64,000 nt of DNA from Paramacrobiotus metropolitanus (Eukaryota > Tardigrada > Eutardigrada > Parachela > Macrobiotidae). The notes beneath the pieces are model-generated. The model was not told where the DNA came from and searched no databases. It saw only the letters and a list, made by a program, of their open reading frames with translations. Both the position numbers and the translations under genes were made by a program. Positions within the stretch are counted from its first letter, which is position 1, and every line of letters begins with the position of its first letter. The stretch lies in the NCBI RefSeq assembly GCF_019649055.1, contig NW_026570290.1, forward strand, positions 1-64,000. The letters run 5' to 3'. Shown piece after piece: positions 46,346-57,376 of this stretch.

Positions 46346-47524
46346 ATGGATAATTCTACGCCAAAGATAAACGAAACGTCGTTATACTCAGCGTATAAAC
46401 ACGAGTACATGGCATTCCTGGCCGTGACCCTGATTATCGCCATCTCGGGATGTATTTTATCCGCCACGTTCCTGGCTGTTCTATTACGGCGTAAATCTTT
46501 ATTTTCCAGTTCTCGCTATCTAATTATCAGTCACACCTTGGCGGAGATGCTTCTCAACGGCTTTTTCCTACCCTCGGCCAGTATCGGTGCATTTGTGGCG
46601 GAGATAGATGGGACAGGAGAAAGCGTCTTCTTCAACACCACCTTCTGTGTCCACCACACTTTCTTCTTCGTTGTCACGGTGGCAGTTAGCATGTGGGGAT
46701 TGTTCGCGCTGGCGCTGAATCGGTTTTGCGCCATTAACGTGGTCCAGCCGCATCTCTACCAACGCTTCACATCACCAGCCGTACAATGTGTTCAGATCAT
46801 CCTTATCTGTATCCTTAGTGTTCTTGTTAATCTCTATAATTACACAACCAACGCAGTGGTCACCGCGGTACACCCATTACGCCAGTGCCGTTCCCGGCCC
46901 AGCAAATGGTTTACCGTGCGACAAGTCGTCGGAACGTTCCTACCGTTGGCATTGACAGCTGGATTGTACATTCTTATTGCACTGAAACTTCTGTTGGAGA
47001 AGCGCTGGCAAAACCACCGCCAAGTGAAAACCACCATTCCTCAAACTATTAAGCCATCGAATTCCGAAGCTCGTCGGATAAATTTGGCGAAGATATTGTG
47101 CTTCAGCGCATTCGTGCACAGTGCAACGTTTCTCCTGTATCCGGTAGTGAGCAGCTTGCAAAGGGGAGAGGCAGCCGACCCGCTGACTCCGTTGTGGTTT
47201 CGCACCGTTTTCAACGTGGGACTGTTGTCCTCACCGGTACGTGCTGTGTGTACTGGAAACGTTTCTCTGCTAACTATAAGGATGTCGATCATTTTTATAT
47301 AGATTTCCTTCTTCATTATGAGTCGGGATTGCCAGCAGGATGTTGTCCGGTTGTTCCGCTGTAAACGAATAGGTGACGGTGATTACAGTGGAAGCAAGTC
47401 GCGCTCAGATCCTTCTCAGCCAGGAATCAACCGAAGACAGACAATTGCTCCTAGCCAACTAACTGAGCCTAAAACCCTGCAGACCTCGCTTCCATGGTCA
47501 ACTTCAGTGACTTTGAATGGTTGA
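46346..47524 (+). CDS. Divergent class-A-like GPCR 3
   Basis: Exons: 46346-47236 and 47303-47524 (phase 0), giving 370 aa. The start is MDNSTPKINETSLYSAYKHE, with two sequons. TM1 AVTLIIAISGCILSATFLAV, TM2 LIISHTLAEMLLNGFFLP, TM3 TVAVSMWGLFALALNRFCAI (NRF for DRY), TM5 TFLPLALTAGLYILIALKLL, TM6 ILCFSAFVHSATFLLYPVV and TM7 LWFRTVFNVGLLSSP/ISFFIMSRDCQQD are visible. Cys before TM3 (FCVHH) and PLRQCR are conserved. The tail has RRQTIAPSQ and other Ser/Thr-rich segments. The nearest paralogue is GPCR 4, 2.7 kb downstream, so they are a tandem duplicate. Confidence 0.88.
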
Positions 47525-50027
47525 TAAATTTGTTATTGGAAGAGCTGTAATAGTAACGTGGTTTAACTTTGCATCTACAGATACACTTACAAGTTACATC
47601 TAATGTACAATACTAACTGCTAGTAAAAAAACCATCTACCTACGAATTATGAATTTAACAATGTACAATACTTTAATATAGTTAATAAATAAAGATTGTT
47701 TAGAATTATTTGTCGTTTGTTTTCTTTGCGATCTGAGGCCAGCTTTATTTTGGCTGTTGTATAAAAGATTTGTGCTCATTGTCAGTAAAAACAAGTTACG
47801 TTTAAATTTCGGCTGGGTTATGTTTTAGATTTTACCGTGAGATAATCGTCGGAATTAATTTACTTATTGCGTTTGGCATCGTAAAGGTTACAGTATCAAG
47901 ATAGACTGGGAGGGTTGGTGTTAGCTAGCATCTTATATACTCTTTTCAAATTCATGCTCCCAAACACTTTTGTGGCATCAAAAACAAAAGGTTCGTGCAG
48001 GGAATTGTCAGAACCCTATATTCCATATTCCCATGTCCCATGATATTCATATTTGACAGCCCGAACAAGATAAACTAATCCAGTATGCGATTACCGCAAC
48101 TATTGTTTAACACTCTAAGAAAAGGTTAGGCCGAGGTAAGTACATAAAGGAAGTCACTGTTTCGGTATTGTACCATGCCTTGATTCGACCATTTAGGAAA
48201 GGCAAATATTTTCCCTAAAAGATGTGTCCAGAGGATTCATGATCAGGATAATACCATGTCCCCTGGCGTGAAAACAATCGGCAAGGTCACCGATGGATTT
48301 TGCATCTCTTCTTTGCAACCGCTATATTACAGCTCTTGGTTCTACAGCGCTGTCAGAAAACATTAATCTTGTAAAATGAGGAAAAACCCAGATCGGAAAA
48401 CCGAATTGTACACTCTGCGGCACTGGACATGCACATTTGTATTTTGGCTTGTTTATTTGTTATTGACAGACTGCTGAAGTTTAAATTAGCAGCGCGCGGC
48501 GAGCCACTTTACAATGTAGGCAGTTATTTTGGGTGAGGTGTGGCACGCATTTTTGTATTCCCGCCCTCGCCGATTCAGTTCCGGTATAAGTTTAAGGAGT
48601 TTCTTGATTGTGCGTACTAAATTTTGAAACATCCTCTTCCGCTGTTATTCGCGTTCTATTACTTTAAAATAGAATGCTCGGTTTACATGCAGGTAAAGGC
48701 TGTACCGTCAATGCTTGTACAAGTGTTACTTGTATAAAATGCCCGCTGAATGCTCGGTTTACGTTATTCAAGCGCAGAAACGCTAATGTAATATTGCTAC
48801 GTAGGTACGAGTACTAGTATTCTCCAGCTTTCTGTGACTTTGGTCTTGAAATACACGCAATCTCATTCCTTCCCGTCCCATTCTGGTGTGGTTGTGGTTG
48901 TAGGCTACATATTTCGCATCCACCCAAGTAACGTCAGAAAAGCCTCCATAAGTAAGCGTAAATATGCAGCTTCAAACAGCGAAGGATATCGCCTTCTAGT
49001 ACGCCACGTAACGTGTGCAAAATATTTCGGAAATGCAGTGGCTTATCTATTCAAAAATATTAAAATCTCCCGATAAGATGTAATTTAATTGCAGATATAA
49101 AAGCATTTCGCAGAAGGTTTTTTTAAATTTCACCGACGCATATATATGTACCTACGCGCATATGCACCGTCAGAGTGGTAAAGTTATCTCTACATTTCGT
49201 GAATATATGCAGTATCAAGCGTCTGCTAATTCACAGAATCGTGAACTCTCTTTTGGCTTCTGTGCCGTCTCGTAATTATGACAACACAAACATCCTATTC
49301 CGCCGCTCTACACCCCGCACTAGCTAGTGACGAAAGCGCTTTGTACATAATTTCATGGAAACACAGTATCAAACGACGGCTAAATAAACGCTTTTATGCT
49401 TTTTCCGTGTGCAATTCCGCTAAATATTGTAAAAGCTTTTAGGTTGGGATCCTATTCCACAACGCTGCATTCCGAAGAACGTACTGCAAAAAAACAAAAT
49501 CCGGGTTATTATACACAGAAGTGCGTTGAAAAGAATACATAGAATATAGAATTCATTTGCGTTATACGTTTAACAATATGTCAACATTTTTTTCGATTAA
49601 CATTGCCCAGTATCCTGTACTGCAGAGTAATACAATCATCAGCCGGTATGGCACCGTTTCCGCTGGAACAGCATCGCCGCTAACACGGTTCAGTAGTCAG
49701 CAATTGCCATTGTCAACAGCCGGTAAATGCACTATTCCAGAAATAAGCGGGAGCCGATCGATGTGTTCCTTATAACAACGCTCCCAAATCCTGATTCTGC
49801 AGCCCTCTATTCATAAATTCCCCAGTGTACCGTCCGGCTGCTTTCATGCGGATATTTAACCATAATCAATCATGATGGTTTAATACATTTTTTTCATGGT
49901 GTTTAGTTACGGAAGCGCCATTAAATTTTCATGCCTGAATAATGCACAGTTTATCTACTTGATACTTTCATTGCGTCCGGCACCGGCTTCGTGTTACTGG
50001 AGAGCGCCCTGTATCACACGTTAAAAC
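47525..50027. other. Intergenic between GPCR 3 and GPCR 4
   Basis: AATAAATAAA near 47684 is probably the poly(A) signal of GPCR 3. The rest has no recognisable gene. The right end is the conserved flank of GPCR 4. Confidence 0.5.
49733..49860 (+). promoter_or_regulatory. Conserved 5' flank of GPCR 4
   Basis: Counterpart of 46045-46190, ending in GGATATTTAACC about 170 bases before the ATG. Upstream DNA is less similar. Confidence 0.5.
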
Positions 50028-51175
50028 ATGAATAATTCCACGCCAAAAATTAACGGGACATGGTTATACGCAGCGTACCAATACGAGTACACGGCATACC
50101 TGACCTTGACCCTGATTATCGCCATCTCGGGATGCCTTTTATCCGGGACATTCTTAGCTGTTCTCTTACGGCGCAAGTCGTTATTCTCCAGTTCGCGCTA
50201 TCTGATTATCAGTCAAACCATAGCGGAGATGCTGCTTAACGGATTTTTTCTACCATCGGCCAGTATCGGTGCCTACGCAGCGGAGATCGATGGAAGCGGA
50301 GAAAGCGTCTTTTTCAACACCACCTTCTGTGTCCACCACACCTTCTTCTTCGTTGTCACGGTGGCCGTCAGCATGTGGGGATTATTCGCTCTGGCATTGA
50401 ATCGTTTTTGTGCTATTAACATCGTCCAACCGCATCTCTACCAACGCTTTACATCACCAGCTGTGCAATGCGTTCAGATCATTTTGATATGTACGCTGAG
50501 CGTTATCATTAACCTGTATAACTACATGCCCAATGCGGTTGCGACTGCAGTAAAGCCACTGCGACAATGCTACAGCCGACCCAGCCAGTGGTACGCAGTG
50601 CGACAGGTCATCGGGACGTATTTGCCATTGGCCTTAACGGCTGCTTTATACATCCTCATTGCACTGAAACTCCTGCTGGAGAAGCGCTGGCAAAATCACC
50701 GGCAAGTTAAAACGACCACACCGCAGTCTAACAAGCCATCGCATGCAGACGCTCGCCGGATTAATTTAGCGAAAATATTGTGCATTACTGCCACTGTTCA
50801 CAGTGTAACGTTTCTGCTGTATCCGCTGGCCCGGAGTTTCCAGGGAGGCGAGGTGCTCGACCCGGTGACTCCCTTGTGGTTTCGGAGCGTGTTCAACTTG
50901 GGTCTCTTATCATCACCGGTAATGCGTCAATAATTAAAAATGCTCTCTACCCTGTACGAAGAATGTCGGTGACTTTGTAGATCAGCTTCTTCATCATGAG
51001 TCGAGATTGCCAGCAGGATGTTATTCGGCTGTTCCGGTGTAAGAAGATTGCCGAGGGCGATTACAGTGGAAGTCACACACATTCCGACCACCATTCACAG
51101 CCGGGTGTCAACAAGCGGCAGACGCCTGCTTCCAGCCAACAAACTAAGCACAAAGCCAATCAGCCTGCAGTTTAG
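50028..51175 (+). CDS. Divergent class-A-like GPCR 4
   Basis: Exons: 50028-50918 and 50981-51175 (phase 0), giving 361 aa. The start is MNNSTPKINGTWLYAAYQYE. TM3 ends MWGLFALALNRFCAINIVQP, i.e. NRF. ECL2 has PLRQCYSRPSQW. TM7 is LWFRSVFNLGLLSSP/ISFFIMSRDCQQDV. The tail (FRCKKIAEGDYSGSHTHSDH) matches GPCR 3 up to GDYSGS and then diverges. Exon 1 has exactly the same length as in GPCR 3. Intron retention here would stop after SSPVMRQ. Confidence 0.88.
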
Positions 51176-52788
51176 GGATGAACATCAAGTTGGTGGTCTG
51201 CAAGCCATTTTCAGCTGGAACCGTACCAACGTTTGCCGCCCTGTGATTACGCACAAGACCAGTCATTTCGCCATCGAACTGAACGGAAACTCGGTCAGAC
51301 CTTTTCCCGTTTGTTCTGTCAAAATAATCCGTAAAAATAGTACGTTATGGCTTTCATGCCATGCAGCCGACAAGGTTTCATCGCACTTTGTGATCCCTGT
51401 GCCAATACCTAGATGCTAGCCCGCAAATTCTTATGTTTTATGCATTTTCATAACATTACGTTCTCTGGTTATAGTCAGTAAATCTCGTCTGGATGAAAAG
51501 AATATACAGAGCAAAACCTTTAACCTGCATTACGTTTTAATAAATACTTGCAAATTTTTTTATAGCATCTACCTGCGAAGTGCAAACACGAACTCACTTG
51601 TCAGTTATGAAAACTTCTTTAACTTTTCGGTTCGTAGTGAGCAGAGCGGCCGGAAACGGTTACGCACAACGTAAGTACTATACAGTCTCGTCAAATCCAA
51701 ACAAAAATGTTTTACTACGCCGAGGATAGCTCGCCACTAACATCTAGGATAAAAGCTCGGCAATTAGGTAAACATGCCGTGCATACTGGCGCCGGAGTTT
51801 TGTTTTAATCTGGAGATCATGCACGTACGTACATCAGGACTTAGTAGAAATACATACAACTCCTTCTGCAAACGGCGTCGCAAATATCTTGCGCAAACAT
51901 TAATTTTCTTTTCGCACGTTCTTTGTAATTTTTTGTGAACTCATGCCTTGCATGCAGCGTATATCGTGCAGACGCAGTCTCCTACATATAAGCAAATCAA
52001 TTTGATTGATCTCTGGATATGTTTGCTGTGGCCGATCATCGTGCACGTGCATGCACTGCTCTGAGAAGTGTGAACTGACACACTCTGGAATTTGGTGATT
52101 CTGTTATCGGTCGGTTCACAAATGCATCCTGTCCATATTGTAAAAAAATTGTCTTCTGCCCGTGAGTGAACAGTAAAGGCCACAGTTCGTGCATCGTGCC
52201 GGTTGCTGGTAAGTATTCACAGTGACTGAGGTAATTAACATCTACTGACCTAAGAGTGCAAAAAAACAGGAAAAGATGCTTACGACAGTCAACCCTGGAT
52301 AATAGTGAAACTGACATATACGTGATCAGAGCGTTGGTATATACTGTTCGTCAGCGTTAAAGGACGTTTATAGGATAATGGCAAAACATGACATTGTCGG
52401 CTGCAATAATTTTGGTATTAATATTGAATATCAATGTATTATGTATGACGAAGCAGTGGAAACCGGCCAAACAGTTTATTAATAAAGTCAACAGCTAGAG
52501 TGCAACACGAACACATCGAATGTATATACTGTAAATCACTAGAACAAAGTTCGTTGAGAAGCGCCTGCTTGCGTAATAAGCGCAAAAATGAAGCATCACT
52601 TTTTTGACCCTCGGTTGTACTTGTGCATAAAAAGTACACGGAACTGTGTACCTGTTCAGTTTATCACGGACTAATAGTAGATGTGAATTACGCTTATAAT
52701 ATTTGTTATCATATAGTCAACCTTTTTAAAATGTGCATTTTTTCCGGAAGCGTACAAACTTTAACACCAGAAACAAAGCAAGGACAGG
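51176..52788. other. Intergenic between GPCR 4 and lipocalin L9
   Basis: No gene seen; ORFs of 80-93 codons at 51941-52317 have no recognisable domain. L9 and GPCR 4 converge here. Confidence 0.5.
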
Positions 52789-55700
52789 TTAGCGCCCAGT
52801 ACTTCCGTTTAATACAGCATTTATGTCCACGCCCATGACCTGCATGGACGCATTGGCACAGCCCACGGGATTTGCTAAGATGCAGTCGGGTCGGTTATCG
52901 TCGTACGGCTGCAGCGGAATATCCGCTGACGATAGGCAGTAGGGTGCGAAAATAGTATCCAGAATCCGGTCAATGTCCGCTTTGTCGCTGGACGATAACT
53001 TGGTGGGTCGGACGAGTGTGGCAACGTAAATTATCGGGGCTTCGCAGATTCTTGTATTCAGGTTGGGTTTGGCACACCCGTAGTCGATGGAGTATTTATT
53101 GTAATCGTACACTATGGCCATCACATGGATTTCTGGGTCTAAATAAAAAGGATTTAGACAATTCGCGAACAATATATGATTGTAACCGTTGTGGAAGTAT
53201 ACGACATTTAATATATGAAATTCTTTTAAATATTCAAATTCCGAAAGGTCATTCATTGTTATTCAGCGTCTCAGCAGTTCATTTTAGGCATTTACCCTAC
53301 ACGGCTTTTTGAACTGTAGCAATGCGCTTTACGTGCAAAACGAAAAGACTAAAAAAATCAGCAGTCAACCAAATAAAATTATAAGTAAACTTGTAATTTT
53401 CGCGAAACTTGCAATATGTAACGATAAATTTCTTAAGGTTTATGTCGTCTCTTACTGGGAGCGTAGGGCGGAACACTCTCGGACGCGTAGTCCATGATCA
53501 TCTGGCTGCCATCCGCACCCACACGACTGATCCAGTGGTCGTACTGGCAGATGTATGTTACGCCCCCATCCGGCGTGGAGTAATAGGAACTGGGTAGCCA
53601 CTGATATTCGGCATAGATATCCGTGAAAGGTACAGCAGTATCTTTGAGACCATACGAAGCGTAAATGTTGTTGAGGATGTTCGACGACTGACTGGGCGCA
53701 ATTTGCCGGTACAAATACCACGCTCCCTGTACCTGGAAATTTAAGTAAAGACAAGTAATACTAACTTCGTCATAAATTCATCATTATTATTAATCAATAG
53801 AAGCTTAGTAAATATTAAAAAAAAGTAATAATTCAAATAATAAATAGGAATAAGGGTTTTGGTCAAAACTGACGACCCATAATTACGCATTTTGCAGCCT
53901 GAATATTTGGAAATTTAGTCAACGGCCTCAACGATGTGTTGAAGGTCTTTTTAATGTTCGTCACATCTGGAAATTATTATATTAATGACGTACTTTTTCC
54001 GGTATGTGCTTTTCCCAAGGAGGAATTGCAAGAGGGAAACCACACTTTTGACTGGGAACAGGAAGGTCGGAATAACCCTGTATTTTCTTCTCAAAACAAT
54101 CCGGTGGGTCGATCAAAGGGCACAGTGGTAAATCTTTGGTGTAAATTGTTTTCGGAACATCGTTAAGCGTCAAGCAATACGGCTTCAGGATAGAACTAAC
54201 GGTGTCGTCGATTCTCTGCATGACGTCGGCCGATAGTTCATCGGGCCGCTCACGTGTCTGTATGTAAAATACCGGCTTATCGCAGAATCCGCTGGTGTAG
54301 TTCGGCTGGGCGCATTGATAGTCGAAGCCGAAGACGCTGAAGTCGTAGTACGTGGCGATGTAGTTATCTGGTCCTAAAACAAATGCGTAATAGCACAATC
54401 AAATTGTACATTGTTTGGCTTAGTTTTGTGATTGGCAGTATTCGGAGTACACTGAGGATGGCGTTCGTAATAGATACTCGATACGAAAGAACGCCGGAGT
54501 CTCAACTTTAAGTCATAAGAAACCTGCCTTAGGAGTGTGTTTTTATAGAATGACCTTGCCAACGGTTTTGTGTGTGTACGTACTGGATGTAGCTCAATGA
54601 TTCTTGTGTTATGTGCAAGCTTTTACACTTAGTAAAAGCATAATTAATTATGTAGTACGTAGCTATGTATATATATAGGTAATAAAACAAAAATTAAGCA
54701 AGTAAGATGCAACAGCCATGAAAAAAATTATCATAAAAAATATATTAGAGCTGCTGTAATGTCCTTCTGTTTGGTACCTAGTTTTTTCTTGCATTTTGAT
54801 TTTTATTACAGTTATCGAATATGGGTGAATTAAATAGGATGTTCACAAGTAAAAGCTCCCGTTCATGTACACGATTTTGGTACCGGGCATTGTACCGGGT
54901 CACTTTCTTTAGTAAAAATGTTAGAGCTACACCTTCTCGTTAAATGATGGGTGATACAAGATTCGGTTATAGTACAATATTTATTTGTTGCTTACTGGGT
55001 ATATAGCCATCCTGATCGGACGATATCTCGCCCAGCTGTCGACCGTCCGCCAGTTGGTACCCCGACCAAAAGGAATACGTGCAGGTGCGGTTGTCGCTGC
55101 GGTACTGCATCAGCTGAAACCACTGGGTCTCTGCCGCCTGCCCGGTGCCTGGCTCGTGCGTCTGCTGAATGCCCACGTCCACGTAGTAGGAATTGACCGG
55201 AATGGGCGGGGTCTGACGGTAGCTGTACCACACGCCTTCACTCTGCAATACATCGCAATGTGAAGCGTACCAACATCGATCCAGAGTACTCATAAAATTA
55301 CTACAAGGTCCTACTGCGTTGTGTATATATAACTTGATCATGAAAGTCAAACAAAAATTTAAATTTAAAATGTACATAGACTGCTTAATTCATAGTAATT
55401 ATTGCATATATTGCAGCTGCTGCGCAAATCAAACACCGGATAAAATAACAAGCAAATACATTAATTCTGTTGAAATACGAACGTTAAATCGTTAATACTC
55501 GTATCTTACCGCTGCCGGTTGGCCTGGCTGTGAAGGAAGGGTGTTTGGTATGCCGCATCGTTGCGGCACTTGCGTAGAGTAAGAATAGTCGTTGTCCCTG
55601 CCATAAGCAAGTTTGTCATTGAAGGTGTCCTGAAAGGGAACAATCCCGTTCACTAAAGGTATCAGGAGTCCTATAAAACGGTGTACGTGCTTTTACGATA

Positions 55701-56079
55701 CTATCGTTAATTGTAATTACAGATATAAACACCGTAGATGAAAACTTAGAAAAACAAGTACATGTCTTGAAGTACGTGTTTTACGTAAAAGGGCTTAGAC
55801 AGCCGGTTTATTCTTATCACGCTGTAAGCACAATTAATGAAGCCCGGATGGTAATGTAAGAAGGTACTGATTTAATAAGTAACTAATTGCTTTGTGGCAG
55901 TCGAAGAGGAAATTGAACCGTGGAGCAGATTACAGGTGCTTCACTACATTAACTATGGAAGGTCATGTAGCGCATAGGCTAATTTTTGCAAAGGTTATCT
56001 TACCCAGTAGCTGAAATGGATAGAAGAAAATCCCAACTTGTTTGCGGAATAAGTGTATCCTTATTACAGAAAAATCCAT
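52789..56079 (-). CDS. Double-domain ApoD-like secreted lipocalin L9
   Basis: Exons: 56004-56079, 55510-55670, 54996-55242, 53994-54373, 53456-53732 and 52789-53138; phases 1, 0, 1, 0, 1 and a total of 1491 nt (496 aa). The signal includes GIFFYPFQLL and GLLIPLVNG. Domain 1: RCGIPNTLPS linker, SEGVWYSYRQTPPIPVNSYY, then RPDNYIATYYDFSVFGFDYQ, NYTSGFCDKP and TRERPDELSADVMQRIDDTV. The same exon runs on, without a stop, into SQKCGFPLAIPPWEKHIPEK, which is the linker of a second domain. Domain 2: VQGAWYLYRQIAPSQSSN, then IVYDYNKYSIDYGCAKPN and LVRPTKLSSSDKADIDRILD. Without splicing at 53994 the frame would end at VRH. Exon 1 is the least certain part. Probably one extracellular protein with two ligand pockets. 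Confidence 0.8.
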
Positions 56080-57376
56080 AGCTGCGCACAGTGATAGATA
56101 AGTATTGCAATAACAGAACAGTGCAGGGGCTCAACGCAAACAAAGTTCACTGGAGATTATGCCTTTTGCATCATAAGGAAACAGATGAACGGTATGATAT
56201 ACTTTCTACAACTTAACTACATGATACACTTTTTTTTGGTAAATCGTAATTATAGATTTTGTAGCGGCAAACCTCCAGACTAGACGCGATTATATAAGCG
56301 GAAAAAATATTCACGAAAATCTATCACAACGTCCAGCTGTACATATACAGTAGTGTGTTTGGCTCGTGCGGCTCCGTTTTCCGTCACTGTCGTATGGCAT
56401 TAATTCTGTCAACATGTAATTGTTACTTGGTGTGATTTATGGCAGATTAAGGCGACCAAAGGGTGACGTACGCGCGTTTTGATGGTCAGTGGACGTCCAT
56501 TAGACGGCGCGATACCTTTCTGCTGCACGGCATATTGTTTAATACACGGCGCTAATCACTCAATATATAAATCAGTTTCAGTAATTTGTACATTTTTGTA
56601 GCATCATAATTGGTGTACGCAAAAGTCACATTCTGATGGATGAGCCACGCGTCGGCATCCACGCAGAAAATGGACAAAAAACGGTCATTCAAGCGGCAAC
56701 TAATTTTCCTGTAATTTATGCACAAAGAAAGCCGCATGGAAACACCTGTTTTAATAGCACTAAATTACTCAGCATTTTTGTTCAACCAAAAGACCGTGAA
56801 CTTTTAGTTTTTGATCAATAAATTTATAATAAGCATGCAAACGCCCGTATGGTACTTAATAAAAATGTTTTCATTTCTTATCAGTTTTTATTCAACCAAA
56901 ATGCTAATTAATTGTTAATTATGAATCAGTATATTAGTGTTTTCATCGCATTTCTGTCGCACAAAAATGTCTGCATTTATTTTTTAATTACCTAGCATTT
57001 TTAATTTCCAATCAACAATTTATTACAGGTTTTTTCTGTGCTTTCTGCCGCATAAAAACACGCCTCCGTTTATTTTTATAGTTTTAATTATTCAGCATTC
57101 TTCTCCAATCATTCAATCAAAAGATAGTGAATGATTACTGCGAAACCAGCACTTAATTTATTACAGTGTTTTCTGTGGTTTTCCAGCTTTGGTGCCTTCG
57201 TTATCCTTCAAATTACGTGGAGAAACAGTCTTCGCACAAATAAAAAAAAACCAAACTCACTGTGCAGAAAAAGAGGTCGACGCAATACACCCACTAGCAC
57301 AAAAAATGCTAATTCAACCCAGCGAAACTTTCAAAACTATTGAGAGCCACTTCAATTCCAACACCAATAAAATAAT
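56080..57376. other. Intergenic between lipocalin L9 and RanGAP1
   Basis: No gene seen; very AT-rich from about 56560 on. Confidence 0.5.

Noticed and set aside
48834-49076. 80-codon plus-strand ORF
   Set aside because: No homology recognised and no splice partners; isolated in intergenic DNA.
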